Origin: Yinghuangia soli
Lineage (GTDB): Bacteria > Actinomycetota > Actinomycetes > Streptomycetales > Streptomycetaceae
Assembly: GCF_021502675.1 (NCBI RefSeq)
Contig: NZ_JAKFHA010000003.1
Coordinates: 404,103 to 468,102, forward strand
Length of the DNA: 64,000 nucleotides
Direction: 5' to 3'
The notes under the pieces are model-generated. The model searched no databases. It was not told the origin of the DNA and saw only the letters and a list, made by a program, of their open reading frames with translations. The first letter of the stretch is position 1. Every line of letters starts with the position of its first letter. The position numbers and the translations under genes were made by a program. Shown here one piece after another: positions 1 to 12,407 of the stretch.

Positions 1-1
1 G

Positions 2-727
2 GGCGGGCACGGCACGGCGATCGGGGGCGTGGTGGTCGACGGCGGCCGCTTCGACTTCGGGGCGCGCCCGGAGCGCTGGCCCGGGCTGGTGGCGCCGGAT
101 CCGACGTACCACGGGCTGTCGTTCTGGGACCGGTTCGGCGCCGACCGGGTGGCGTACGCGCTGCGCCTGCGCGTACGCCTGCTGCGCGACCTCGGCCCAG
201 CCGTCTCGCCGCTCAACAGCTTCCTTCTCCTCCAGGGCCTGGAGACGCTGTCCCTGCGCGTCGCCCGGCACACCGCGAACGCCGAGCAGGTGGCGGCCTG
301 GCTCGCCGGGCAGCCCGGCGTGCTGCGCGTCGACCATCCGAGCCTGCCGTCCAGCCCGTGGCACGAGGCCGCCCGGCGGTACCTGCCGCGCGGTGCGGGT
401 GCGGTGCTCGCGGTCGACCTCGCGGGCGGGCTCGACGCGGGCCGCCGGTTCGTCGAAGGGCTGCGGCTGTTCAGCCACTTGGCGAACATCGGGGACGCGC
501 GCAGCCTGGCGATCCATCCGGCGTCCACCACGCATGCGCAGCTCGACGCGGCGCAGCAGGCGGCCGCGGGCGTGTCGCCCGGTCTGGTCCGGCTGTCGGT
601 GGGCCTGGAGGGCGTCGGCGACCTGATCGCGGACCTGCGGCGCGGCCTCGCCGCGACTCTCGACTCCGCACCCGTCGCGGGCGATGCTGATGCGGCTCTG
701 GACCCGACCGCGGAGGCGCGCTCATGA
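2..727 (+). CDS. metY: O-acetylhomoserine sulfhydrylase, C-terminal part (5' truncated by window)
   Basis: The reading frame is open from the window edge and begins GHGTAIGG, followed by a VVVDGGRFDFG stretch. This is the segment just after the PLP-binding lysine in O-acetylhomoserine aminocarboxypropyltransferases (Cys/Met metabolism PLP family). These enzymes make homocysteine from O-acetylhomoserine and sulfide in the cytoplasm. About 241 residues are present, so roughly 190 residues with the PLP lysine lie outside the window. The NSFLLLQGLETLSLR segment and the C-terminal SVGLEGVGDLIADL segment are typical of the family. The stop codon overlaps the ATG of the next gene (ATGA), so the two are translationally coupled. 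Family identity is firm; the exact substrate (acetyl- or succinyl-homoserine) is inferred. Confidence 0.85.
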   Translation, partial: GGHGTAIGGVVVDGGRFDFGARPERWPGLVAPDPTYHGLSFWDRFGADRVAYALRLRVRLLRDLGPAVSPLNSFLLLQGLETLSLRVARHTANAEQVAAWLAGQPGVLRVDHPSLPSSPWHEAARRYLPRGAGAVLAVDLAGGLDAGRRFVEGLRLFSHLANIGDARSLAIHPASTTHAQLDAAQQAAAGVSPGLVRLSVGLEGVGDLIADLRRGLAATLDSAPVAGDADAALDPTAEARS

Positions 728-1647
728 CGATCCATCACCTCACTGCCCGGGAGATCAAGCTGCGCGGCGCCCGCGGAGAGTTCCACCTGCGGGTCTGGCC
801 GGCGGCCGCGGCCACCGGCGCCGCGGAGGCGGCGAGCGGCGCCGATGCGTCCGGCAGCCCGCAGACCGCACCTGCGGGGGTCGTGCTCTTCCTCCACGGA
901 CTGGGCGAACACGGGGGCCTGTACGGCCCGTTGGCCGAGCGGCTGGCCGCGGACGGGGTCGAGCTGTGGGCGCCCGACCACATCGGGCACGGTCTGAGCG
1001 ACGGTACGCGCGTCCTGGTGGAGAGCCTGGACGCGCTGGCCGACGACGCCGAGCTGATCCTCGCCCGCATCGCGGAGGAGCGTCCCGGCGTGCCGCTGGT
1101 GCTCGCGGGCCATTCGCTCGGTGCCGCGATCAGCCTGCTGCTGGCCGGCGAACGCCCGTCCGCCGCACATGCGAAGGCCTTGGTGCTGGCCGGCGCGAGC
1201 ATCGGGCTCTCCGCCGACGGAAACCCGGAGGCGGACCGGGCGGGCGGCCTGCGCAAGCTCCTCGAAGAGCTCGGGATCGACCCGTTGGACCTGCGCAAGG
1301 ACCCGTCCGAGCTGTGCGGCAACTCCGCGTACGCGGACCAGGTCCGCAACGATCCCCTGGTCTGGGACGGCGGTCTGCGCCTGGAGACCCTGGACGCCCT
1401 GGAGGAGGGCGGCCGCCGCATCGCCGGGATCGTCGGCGCCGGGCGCCCGACCGTCCCGATCCTGTTCCTGCACGGCGGCGCCGACGACCTGGCGCCGGCC
1501 GCCGCGGTCGAGGCCACCGCCGCGCGCCTGCCGAACGCACGGGCCCGGGTCTTCCCCGAGGACCGGCACAACGTGCTCGCCGAGACCGACCAGGCGGACG
1601 TGTACGACGAGTTCGCCGCGTTCGTGCGGGCCGCCGTCACCGCGTAG
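724..1647 (+). CDS. alpha/beta hydrolase, monoacylglycerol-lipase/lysophospholipase type
   Basis: The 307-residue product has an alpha/beta-hydrolase core. An HGLGEHGG oxyanion motif lies near residue 58. The nucleophile elbow GHSLGAA puts Ser near 130, followed by GGADD (acid, about 258) and DRHNVL (His, about 282). This order matches the serine aminopeptidase S33/monoacylglycerol lipase group. No signal peptide is visible, so it is probably cytoplasmic. It overlaps the upstream metY-like gene by four bases. The substrate is unknown; the nearby esterases and transporters make a small ester plausible, but that is inference. Confidence 0.8.
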   Translation: MTIHHLTAREIKLRGARGEFHLRVWPAAAATGAAEAASGADASGSPQTAPAGVVLFLHGLGEHGGLYGPLAERLAADGVELWAPDHIGHGLSDGTRVLVESLDALADDAELILARIAEERPGVPLVLAGHSLGAAISLLLAGERPSAAHAKALVLAGASIGLSADGNPEADRAGGLRKLLEELGIDPLDLRKDPSELCGNSAYADQVRNDPLVWDGGLRLETLDALEEGGRRIAGIVGAGRPTVPILFLHGGADDLAPAAAVEATAARLPNARARVFPEDRHNVLAETDQADVYDEFAAFVRAAVTA

Positions 1648-1690
1648 CGGCCCCGCGGCCGCCGCCGCGAACCACCAGTCCGTCTTCCCC

Positions 1691-1735
1691 TTCCCTTCGT
1701 TCCCTTCGTTCCCTTCGTTCCCGGCGTTCCCGCCA
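1691..1735 (+). repeat. 9-bp tandem repeat in intergenic region
   Basis: Three perfect copies of TTCCCTTCG are followed by two degenerate copies between the hydrolase stop and the binding-protein start. The tract is non-coding and pyrimidine-rich on the plus strand. It precedes the AAGGAGA ribosome binding site (1764-1770) of the next gene. Confidence 0.85.
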
Positions 1736-1780
1736 CGACTTCACCGGCCACGTGCCGCCCTGCAAGGAGATCACTTCACC

Positions 1781-3373
1781 ATGCGCAGATCCCTTTTCCG
1801 CCTCGCGACCGCCCTCGTGCTGACCGGTGCCGCCGGCTTCGGCGCGGTCGCGTGCGGTACGGGCGAGTCGCCGTCGGGCAACGACGGGAACACCTCGACG
1901 GGCGCCGCCGGCCCGTCCGGAAGCCCGTCCACCGCACCGGACTCCGCACTCGACCCGAACGCCACGGTCAACGTGCGCCTGGTGCTCGAACCGACCAGCC
2001 TCAACCTGACCACCACCGCCGGCGCCGCGCTCGAGCAGCTGCTGCTCGACAACGTGTACCAAGGCCTGCTCACCGTGGACACCAACGCGGGCAACAAGAT
2101 CGTCCCCGCGCTCGCCGCGTCCTACGAGGCGTCGCCGGACGGCCTGACGTACACCTTCAAGCTGGCCGCGGGCGCCGCCTTCCACGACGGCTCCCCGGTC
2201 ACCGCGGACGACGTCGTCTGGTCCTTGCAGCAGGCCGTCGCACCGGGCAGCAAGCAGCCCAACGCCAAGGCGCTCGCCTCCATAGCGGGCGTCGCCGCAC
2301 CGGACCCGGGCACCGTCGTCGTCACCTTGAAGCAGCGCGACAACGACCTGACCTGGGGGCTCACCGGCCGCGCCGGGGTCGTCTACAAGAAGGGCACGGA
2401 CTTCGCGAAGCTGGACGCCACCGAGAACGGCACCGGGCCTTTCAAGCTGGGCGGCTGGCAGCGCGGCTCCTCGGTGACCCTGGTCCGCAACGACGCCTAC
2501 CAGGGCCCCGGCCCCAAGGCGAAGGCCGCCAAGGTCGTGCTGCGGTACATCACGGACCGCAACGCCGCCAACAACGCGCAGGCCACCGGCCAGACCGACA
2601 TCCAGACCAGCGCGGACGCGACCCTGCTCCAACCCTTCACCGGGAACGCCGGCTTCGCGGTCCTGCGCGGCACCACCACCGACAAGTACACGCTCGCGCT
2701 CAACAACGCGAAGCCCCCGCTGGACAACCCGGCGGTACGGCATGCGATCCGCCGCGCGATCGACAAGAACGCGCTGATCGAGGCGCTCGGCGGGGCCGGC
2801 GTGCGGGTCGGCGGCCCGGTGCCGACCGCGGACCCCTGGTACGAGGACCTGACCGGGATCGACGCGTACGACCCGGCCGCGGCCAAGAAGCTGCTCGCCG
2901 ACGCGGGGTTCGGCGGCGGGCTGAAGCTCACCCTCAAGATCCCGAGCATCTATCCGGCGGCCATCGGCGACGTCCTGGTCTCGGACCTGAAGAAGGCGGG
3001 CATCGATCTGACGGTCAAGCAGCAGGAGTTCACCGCCTGGCTGACCGAGGTCTACACCGCCAAGGACTACGAGCTGAGCCTGGTCAACCACGCCGAGCCG
3101 CGCGACCTGGGCAACTACGCCAACCCGGCCTACTACTTCGGCTACGCCAACAAGCAGGTCCAGGACTGGTTCGCCCAGGCCGTGGCGGCTCCGGACGAGA
3201 AGACGCGCACCGCACTGCTCGCCAAGGCGGCCCGGCAGGCCTCCGAGGACGCCGCGGCGGACTGGCTGTTCCAGGCGCAGACGATCACCGTCGTCCGCAA
3301 GGGCGTGGCGGGTGCGCCGCAGCACTTCACGAGCAGCCGGCTGCCGCTGGCGGGCGTGGGGATCGTGAAGTGA
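1781..3373 (+). CDS. ABC transporter substrate-binding lipoprotein (SBP_bac_5 family)
   Basis: The 530-residue product is a family 5 extracellular solute-binding protein, the DppA/OppA type used for peptides, nickel and other small ligands. The ATG follows AAGGAGA with good spacing; a longer upstream reading of this frame crosses the hydrolase gene and is rejected. Residues 1-25 form a lipoprotein signal (MRRSLFRLATALV...) ending in the lipobox AVAC, so the mature protein is tethered outside the membrane. The family signature around YTFKLAAGAAFHDGSPVTADDVVWS is clear. It is the first gene of a complete ABC operon (two permease units, two ATPase units). The ligand cannot be read from sequence. 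Confidence 0.92.
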   Translation: MRRSLFRLATALVLTGAAGFGAVACGTGESPSGNDGNTSTGAAGPSGSPSTAPDSALDPNATVNVRLVLEPTSLNLTTTAGAALEQLLLDNVYQGLLTVDTNAGNKIVPALAASYEASPDGLTYTFKLAAGAAFHDGSPVTADDVVWSLQQAVAPGSKQPNAKALASIAGVAAPDPGTVVVTLKQRDNDLTWGLTGRAGVVYKKGTDFAKLDATENGTGPFKLGGWQRGSSVTLVRNDAYQGPGPKAKAAKVVLRYITDRNAANNAQATGQTDIQTSADATLLQPFTGNAGFAVLRGTTTDKYTLALNNAKPPLDNPAVRHAIRRAIDKNALIEALGGAGVRVGGPVPTADPWYEDLTGIDAYDPAAAKKLLADAGFGGGLKLTLKIPSIYPAAIGDVLVSDLKKAGIDLTVKQQEFTAWLTEVYTAKDYELSLVNHAEPRDLGNYANPAYYFGYANKQVQDWFAQAVAAPDEKTRTALLAKAARQASEDAAADWLFQAQTITVVRKGVAGAPQHFTSSRLPLAGVGIVK

Positions 3374-3473
3374 CCCGCCCCCGACCGGCCCGGCCCGCCG
3401 ACGCACGCGTCCGGCCCGCTGCCGCACGCGTCCGGCCGCGCCGCCGTACCGCCGTCTCCGCGGCGGCCCGGCC

Positions 3474-4427
3474 GTGACCGTGTTCGTCGTACGGCGCCTC
3501 GTCCTGCTGGTGGTCTCGCTGTTCGCGGCGAGTGTGCTGACCTTCGCACTGCTGCGGCTCCTCCCCGGGGACGCCGCCGCCGCGATCGGCGGGATCACCG
3601 CGGACGAGGCCCAACTGCGCGCCGTCCGGCACGAACTGGGGCTGGACCGGCCGCTCGTGCAGCAGTACGCGACGTGGCTGGCGGACGTGCTGTCCGGCGA
3701 TCTGGGGCGCTCGCAGCTCAACGGCACGTCGGTGACCGCGGAGTTGGGCGAGAAGGCCCGGGTCACCGGGCCGCTCGTCCTCGGCTCGCTGGCCCTCGCC
3801 CTGGCCGGCGCGGTGCCGCTGGGCGTGCTGGCCGCGCTCCGGCACCGCAGCCGGGTCGGTACCGGCATCAGCGCGGCGAGCCAGATCGGCATCGCGCTGC
3901 CGACGCTGTGGGTGGGCCTGCTCCTGGTGACCGTGTTCGCGGTGCAGAACCGCCGACTGCCGGCCCAGGGCTTCCCGGTCGAGGGCTGGGCCGAGCCGGG
4001 CCAGGCGCTGCGCAGCCTCGTGCTGCCCTGGATCACCCTCGCGCTGTCGGAGGGCGCGGTGCTGCTGCGTTTCGTCCGGTCGGCCACGTTGGACGTGCTG
4101 GGGCAGGACTTCCTGCGCACCGCGCGGGCGAACGGGCGTACCCGGGCGGGGGCGCTGTGGCGGCACGGGCTGCGCAACGCGTCCGGACCGGTGGTGTCGG
4201 TGCTGGGCATCCAGGTGGCGGCGCTGCTCGTCGGAGCGGTCGTGGTGGAGAAGCTGTTCGCGCTGCCGGGGGCGGGGTCGATGCTCGTCGCCGACGTCGG
4301 CAACCGCGATCTGGTCAAGGTGCAAGGCGAGGTGCTGGTGGTGGTCGCGATCGTCCTGGCGGTCGGTTTCGCGGTCGACGTGGGCCAGCGGCTGATCGAT
4401 CCGCGGCTGCGGGAGACGGGCCGGTGA
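3474..4427 (+). CDS. ABC transporter permease, DppB type
   Basis: The 317-residue inner-membrane permease starts VTVFVVRRLVLLVVSLFAASVLTFALLRLLPGD, the usual DppB/OppB N-terminus with an early membrane segment. The EAA-type loop is seen as RSATLDVLGQDFLRTARANGRTR, followed by the conserved ending QRLIDPRLRE. It uses a GTG start and lies 100 bp after the binding-protein stop. Its stop overlaps the next start (GTGA). It forms the membrane channel with the permease half of the following fusion protein. Confidence 0.92.
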   Translation: MTVFVVRRLVLLVVSLFAASVLTFALLRLLPGDAAAAIGGITADEAQLRAVRHELGLDRPLVQQYATWLADVLSGDLGRSQLNGTSVTAELGEKARVTGPLVLGSLALALAGAVPLGVLAALRHRSRVGTGISAASQIGIALPTLWVGLLLVTVFAVQNRRLPAQGFPVEGWAEPGQALRSLVLPWITLALSEGAVLLRFVRSATLDVLGQDFLRTARANGRTRAGALWRHGLRNASGPVVSVLGIQVAALLVGAVVVEKLFALPGAGSMLVADVGNRDLVKVQGEVLVVVAIVLAVGFAVDVGQRLIDPRLRETGR

Positions 4428-6237
4428 GCGGGATCCTGCGGGCGCTGCTGCGGCACCGCAGCGGACTGCTCGGCCTCGTCCTCGTGTCGGTCCTGGTCGC
4501 CGCCGCGGCGGTGTCGTGGGTCTGGACGCCGTACGACCCCACCACCACGGATCTGAAGGCCCGCTGGGTGCTGCCGTTCCGCGACGGCCACGTGCTGGGC
4601 ACGGACATGCTGGGGCGGGACCAGTTGAGCCTGCTGCTGGTCGGGGCCCGGGAGACGCTGGCCGTCGCCCTGCTGGCCACCGCCATCGCGGCCGCGGTGG
4701 GTTTGCTGATGGCCGGCGCCGCGGCCTTGGCCCCGCGCTGGATCTCCGCGTCCGTCGTGCAACTGGTCGACGTGGTGATCGCGTTCCCGGCGCTGCTCAC
4801 CGCGATGGTCCTGGCCGCGGTCTTCGGCGGATCGCTGTGGACCGCGGCGAGCGCGGTGGGGATCGCCTCGGGCGTGCATGTGGCCCGCGTGACACGCCTG
4901 GAGATCGAGCGCGTCCGCGGCACCGACTACGTGCTCGCGGCCACCGCGAGCGGGTCGGGCACGTGGCGCACGATGCGCCGCCACGTGCTGCCCAACATCG
5001 CCCCGACGCTGATCGTGCAGCTGTCCCTGGTGATGGCGGTGGCGACGCTGACCGAGGCGTCGTTGTCCTACCTGGGGTACGGCAGCCCGTCGCCCGCGGT
5101 GTCGTGGGGGCGCATGCTGCACGACCAGCAGCCGTACATCGAGGCGCGCCCGCTGCTGGTGGTCTGGCCGGGCATCGCGGTGGCGCTGACGGTGCTCGGC
5201 TTCAACCTGCTCGGGGACGCGCTGCGCGACGCGACCGATCCGCGACTGCGCGGCTCGGGCGTCGGCTCCGCGGCGCCCGGCGGCGTCCCGGAATCCGCTG
5301 CGGAGGGCCTCCCGAAGCACGGCTCGGCGGCCGCTGTCCCGGTGGCTGCCGTGGCGGCTCCCGCTTCCGCTCCCCTGCTGACCGTCACCGACCTGACCAT
5401 CCGCGTCGGGGCGCGCATCCTGGTCGACGGGGTCTCCCTGTCCCTGGCTGCCGGTGAACGGCTCGGCCTCATCGGGGAGTCCGGCTCCGGCAAGTCGCTG
5501 ACCTCGCTCGCGGTCCCGGGCCTGCTCCCCGAGGGCCTGACCGCGTCCGGGAGCATCCGGATCGACGGCGTCGAGCTCCTGGGCCGTCCGGAACGGCAGC
5601 TGGCCGGTATCCGCGGCGAGCGGGTGGCCATGGTGTTCCAGGAGCCGCTCACCGCGCTGGACCCGCTGTGGCGCATCGGCCGGCAGATCGCCGAACCGCT
5701 GCGCCTGCACCGGGGTCTGACGCGGCGCCAGGCGGACGAGGAGGCGCTGCGGCTGGCCCGCCGCGTCGGGCTGCCCGACCCCGAGCACATCGTCCGCGCC
5801 TGGCCGCACCAGCTGTCCGGTGGCCAGCGGCAGCGCGTCGGCATCGCCATCGCGTTGGCCTGCCGTCCGGCCCTGCTGATCGCGGACGAGCCGACCACCG
5901 CCCTCGACGCCACCGTGCAACGCGAAATCCTGGCCCTCCTGGACGAGTTGACGCGCGAACAGGGCACCGCGCTGATCTTCGTCACGCACGACCTGGCGGT
6001 GGTCGCGAGCGTCGCCGACCGGATCGCGGTCATGCGCCGCGGACGGATCGTCGAGCACGGCCCGCTCGGCGAGGTGCTGGCGTCCCCGCGGGAGGCGTAC
6101 ACCCGCTCCCTGCTCGCGGCAGCCCGCGCGACGTCCTTCACACCGTCCCCTGCGTCCCCTTCCGCGGTACCTCCCATTCCGCCTTCCGCTCCCTCCGCCG
6201 AGCCCTTCGAACCGTCCCTGGCCACGGAGGCGACCAC

Positions 6238-6241
<4 letters not shown>
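4424..6241 (+). CDS. ABC transporter fusion: DppC-type permease joined to DppD-type ATPase
   Basis: The 605-residue protein joins two normally separate subunits. Residues 1-275 are a DppC-type permease (HVLGTDMLGRDQLSLLLVGARE, then the EAA loop near RGTDYVLAATASGSG). An Ala/Pro/Gly-rich linker runs to about residue 315. An ABC ATPase follows, with Walker A GESGSGKS near 351, signature LSGGQRQR near 463 and Walker B LLIADEP near 484. There is no stop or start between the halves and the frame is continuous, so it is a real fusion. The GTG start overlaps the dppB-like stop, and the last codons overlap the next ATG (ATGA). Confidence 0.9.
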
Positions 6242-7137
<896 letters not shown>

Positions 7138-7172
7138 GCGCGTCGCGGATCATGTGGGCCGGCGCTTGCCAT

Positions 7173-7649
7173 CTACTTGGGGACCGGGTCATTACCCCCT
7201 GCATGCCGCGGATTGCAGCGCCGCAGGCGACGCACCGTCAGGTACGTGCCTTTGACGGCCCCATGGCGCTCCAGTGCACCCACCGCGTACGTCGAACACG
7301 TCGGCGTGTAGCGGCAGCACGGCGGGTGCTTCGGGCTGATCTCACTCCGGTAGCGGTGCACGGCATGCAGCAGCCGCCCCCGCAGGCCGCTTCCGTGCGT
7401 GCCTGCGCGGCCCGTACGGAACAGGGCCGCGAGCATGATCCCGGCGATGCCCAGGAACTGGCCGGTGAGGACCGTCAGGCAGTCGCAGCTCGGCACGTCG
7501 CATCCGCAGCAGTCCCCACCGTCGGTCGCCGAGTCGGCCACGTCGATGGCGTTCTCGAGGACCCGGTCGGACGACTGCTCTTCCTCCCCCTCGCCGGCGC
7601 CCCCCGCACCCCCGGCGAACGGGTTCCCGCTCGGCATGGCGTTCATCAT
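7173..7649 (-). CDS. yidD: YidD-family membrane protein insertion efficiency factor
   Basis: The C-terminal half contains the YidD (DUF37) core: RYRSEISPKHPPCCRYTPTC, then STYAVGALERHGAVKGTYLT and RRLRRCNPRHAGG, with the conserved cysteines. YidD assists YidC-dependent membrane protein insertion at the inner face of the membrane. The product is 158 residues, while typical YidD is about 70-120. The extra N-terminal 80 residues are Gly/Glu-rich with a CCGC cluster and one hydrophobic stretch (FLGIAGIMLAALF). Classical yidD lies between rnpA and yidC; this copy sits alone between ABC operons, so it is probably a paralogue. A TTGACT...ATAAAT promoter lies about 115-140 bp upstream. Confidence 0.85.
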   Translation of the reverse strand: MMNAMPSGNPFAGGAGGAGEGEEEQSSDRVLENAIDVADSATDGGDCCGCDVPSCDCLTVLTGQFLGIAGIMLAALFRTGRAGTHGSGLRGRLLHAVHRYRSEISPKHPPCCRYTPTCSTYAVGALERHGAVKGTYLTVRRLRRCNPRHAGGNDPVPK

Positions 7650-7763
7650 CCCCCCGAGTCCGCGGACCCTGCCCCGGCGGCGGAGCCTGCTGTCGCCGAC
7701 TTACACGCCACACGGGCCCCATCCGGTTCGCCGAGCCGGGCAATCAGCCCCGCATCGCCGGGG

Positions 7764-7792
7764 ATTTATGTTCTCAATCTAGCGACAGTCAA
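7764..7792 (-). promoter_or_regulatory. probable sigma-70-type promoter facing yidD
   Basis: On the minus strand TTGACT (7792-7787) and ATAAAT (7769-7764) are separated by 17 bp. It is the best match to a housekeeping promoter in the 321-bp yidD/permease intergenic region. Its -35 box lies inside the conserved 40-bp element that is also found at 25770-25809. Confidence 0.55.
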
Positions 7793-7815
7793 AAAAGCGC
7801 GCTAACGTTCGTGGC
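7776..7815. promoter_or_regulatory. conserved 40-bp regulatory element, copy 1
   Basis: This element matches 35 of 40 positions with 25770-25809. Shared blocks are AATCT, GCGACAGTCAAA, GCGCTAACGTTCG and GGC. On the plus strand TAACGT (7803-7808) fits a -10 box of the TAnnnT type, facing the permease operon. On the minus strand it contains TTGACTGTCG. No other gene start explains the conservation. I infer a shared operator/promoter for two halves of one transport system. Confidence 0.7.
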
Positions 7816-7970
7816 GTCGACGCTGCTGAATCCATTCATCCGAGTGTGGGACAGGCCTGCGACGTACCCGCGGTACGCGCCGAGCCCCCGCGCTGCGGCC
7901 TCCTTGCTGCTTCCCCGCAGCCCATCCGTCCCGATTCCTTTTTCTGCCTCCCCTGCTGCACACGCCCGAG

Positions 7971-8920
7971 GTGAGCATGGCCATCCTGCGCCTGGTGGTC
8001 CGGCGGCTCTTGTCGTCGCTACCCCTGCTGTTCATCGTCTCCGCGTTCACATTCGTGCTGGTCTCACTGGTGCCGGGCGACCCGGCCCGGACGATCGTGG
8101 GACAGCACGCGACCGAGGAGCAGTACGAAAACGTGCGGGCCCAACTGGGCCTCGACGAGTCATTGCCGGTCCAGTACTGGAACTGGTTGGAGGGCGTCGT
8201 CCGCGGCGACCTCGGCGCCTCGCTGTTCAGCGGCGAGCCGGTGACCGCGATGCTCAACAACCGGCTCCCGGTGTCCCTTTCGCTGATCATCGCGGCGACC
8301 GTCGTGTCCGGCATCGCAGGCGTGGCGCTCGGCGTGCTCAGTGCCCGGCGCGGCGGTGCGCTCGTGCGGACCGTCGACGTGCTCGCGCTGCTGGGGCTGG
8401 CGGTCCCGGCGTTCTGGCTCGCGCTGGTGCTGATCGCGTTCTTCGCGGTGCAGTTCCGCTGGCTGCCGGTGACCGGGTACGTCCCGCTCGGCGAGGACCC
8501 GGTCGAGTGGGCGCGTTCGCTGGTGCTCCCGGTGGTGTCGATGTCGCTGAGCGCGGTGGCGATCATCGCCAAGCAGACCCGCGATTCGGTGCTCGACACC
8601 ATGACCAAGGACTTCATCCGCGTGATGGAGGCCAACGGCTTCCGGGACCGCTCGATCCTCTACCGGCACATCCTGCGGAACGCCGCGCTGCCGGTGGTGA
8701 CCGTGCTCGGTGTCGTCATGGTCAGCCTGCTGGCCGGCACGGTCTTCGTGGAGACGGTGTTCGCGATGCCCGGCCTGGGCGGGGTGACGCAGCAGGCGAC
8801 CGTGCAGCACGACATCCCGGTCATCCAGGGGGCGGTCCTCTACATCACGGTCGTGGTGGTCGTGGTGAATCTGCTCGTGGACCTGGCCTACGGCCGGCTC
8901 GACCCGAGGGTGCGTGCCTG

Positions 8921-8921
<1 letters not shown>
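7971..8921 (+). CDS. ABC transporter permease, DppB type (second operon)
   Basis: The 316-residue membrane permease begins MAILRLVVRRLLSSLPLLFIVSAFTFVLVSLVPGD after either the GTG at 7971 or the ATG at 7977. Both are possible; the GAGGTGAG just before favours neither clearly. The EAA loop VLDTMTKDFIRVMEANGFRDR and the C-terminal LVDLAYGRLDPRVRA are typical. No substrate-binding protein gene is next to this operon, and the one at 25853 is the likely partner. The stop overlaps the next ATG by one base (TGATG). Confidence 0.9.
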
Positions 8922-10839
<1,918 letters not shown>

Positions 10840-10843
<4 letters not shown>

Positions 10844-11862
10844 CCGCATCGAGCGCTTCCACGTCCGAGACCGGAACGGCCTCCGCTCCCCCGGCGGTCC
10901 TCGAAGTCCGGGACCTGTCGGTGCACTTCCGGCAGGGCCGCGGCCATCCTCCGCTGCGCGCGGTGGACGGCGTGAGCTTCGCGGTCCGCGCGGGCGAGAC
11001 GGTCGGCCTGGTCGGCGAGTCGGGGTCCGGCAAGTCCACGATCGGCCGGGCCGTACTCGGCCTCAACCCGGTCACCGAGGGCCGGATCAGTTTCGCGGGC
11101 GACGACATAACCCGCGCCGCGCCGCGGGTACGCCGCCGGCTCAGCTCCCGGCTGCAGGTCGTCTTCCAGGACCCGTACTCGTCGCTGAACCCGGCCCGCA
11201 CGATCGGGCAGACGCTCGCCGAGCCGCTGCTCGTCCACGAGAAGTCCGGCCGCGCCGAGACCGCCGAACGCGTCGCCGCCATGCTCCGGCGCGTCGGAAT
11301 GCCCGCGGACGCAGCCGACCGCTACCCCGGGCAATTCTCCGGCGGCCAGCGGCAGCGCATCGCGATCGCCCGGGCGCTGATGCTGTCGCCGCAGCTGGTG
11401 ATCTGCGACGAGCCGGTCAGCGCGCTGGACCTGTCGATCCAGGCCCAGGTGATGAACCTGCTCGCCGAGTTGCAGGACGAACTCGCGCTCAGCTACTTGT
11501 TCATCGCACACGATCTGCCGGTGGTCCGGCACCTGTCGCATCGCGTGCTGGTGCTGTACCGCGGCCAGGTCCTCGAATCGGGCGATGCGGGCGCGGTATA
11601 CGACCGCCCGGCGCACCCGTACACGCAGGCCCTGCTGGCCGCGGCCCCGGAGCCGGACCCCGCCGCACAACGGGCACGCCGCGCCTCACGCGCTGCTGCC
11701 AAGGCGGAGCCGGGTCCGCCGTCCCCCACCGGCTGCGTCTTCGCCCACCGCTGCCCGCAGGTCGCCGACCGCTGCCGTACCGAGCGCCCGGAGCTGCGCG
11801 TCCTGGCCCCGGAGCCCGCACCCCGGGCCGTCGCCTGCCACTTGGTGGACGAACTCCCTTGA
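10840..11862 (+). CDS. ABC transporter ATP-binding protein, DppF type (second operon)
   Basis: The 340-residue ATPase has Walker A GESGSGKST, VVFQDPYSSLNPARTIG, signature FSGGQRQR and Walker B LVICDEPVSALDLS. The oligopeptide-type C-terminal extension carries Cys residues (GCVFAHRCPQVADRC). The GTG start overlaps the previous stop (GTGA). With 7971-10843 it forms a three-gene operon encoding all membrane and ATPase parts of a DppBCDF-type importer, without a binding protein. Confidence 0.92.
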
Positions 11863-11880
11863 TCCGGAGGGCGTGGCCCC

Positions 11881-12044
11881 TAGTGCTGTGGCCGGGAAGG
11901 TTTGCCGGTTCCCGGTGTTCGGTGCGGTGCATCGCAAGGCGCAGGGCCGAAGCTCGTACTCGGTCGTACTTGCGAGGCCCTGCAACGCCGCGAGGTGCCG
12001 TGCCGGGCGCCGGGAACCGGTGAACCTTTCCGGTCACAGCACTA
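11881..12044. mobile_element. 164-bp MITE-like element with terminal inverted repeats
   Basis: The left end TAGTGCTGTGGCCGGGAAGG and the reverse complement of the right end, TAGTGCTGTGACCGGAAAGG, continue to match for 35 bp with 31 identities. The element is too short to encode a transposase. Inside, GCAGGGCC (11941-11948) and GGCCCTGC (11976-11983) form a second hairpin. It starts 18 bp after the stop of the ABC operon. The ends begin with TA and are flanked by CC/GG, which may reflect a TA or CTAG target duplication. The parent transposon family is not assigned. Confidence 0.8.
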
Positions 12045-12407
12045 GGCGCGTGCGCGTGCCCGCTGCCGCAATGCGCCGGGTGTGCGCCCGCTACAACGGG
12101 CTCCTTCTGGGCATATCAAATACAGCAGCCGATCGCGGCTGCCCCCGTTTGCACCAAGCTCGCGCATCGGCCGTGCGGGTGAACCGGGGGCGGCGCGACC
12201 GGCTGCCGTCGGCCTCAGGGGGCGGCTGTTTGTCCCGAGCGTGTAACCGATGGGCCATAAGGAGCATCGGGTGGTCTGACAACCCCCACCTGTTGGGCAA
12301 GACAGTGATGAGCCGAGCTTGCGAAGGAACTTCGGGAGCCCGGGGGCAAGGAGTCCACGACGCTTCAACCGGGCAGTGCCCGGCCAACCCTTCAGGAGGT
12401 GGCGGAC
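12045..12407. other. non-coding stretch ahead of the 31-codon gene
   Basis: I find no convincing protein gene here on either strand; the long ORFs have shadow-like, Arg-rich composition. A short hairpin, CCGGGC-AGT-GCCCGG, ends about 10 bp before the ribosome binding site of the next small gene and may influence its translation. I could not match the region to a known riboswitch. Confidence 0.5.

Noticed and set aside
12045-12407. Possible riboswitch or structural RNA before the 31-codon gene
   Set aside because: I could find no match to the conserved cores I know (cobalamin, SAM, RNase P, SRP); only a short hairpin near the ribosome binding site.
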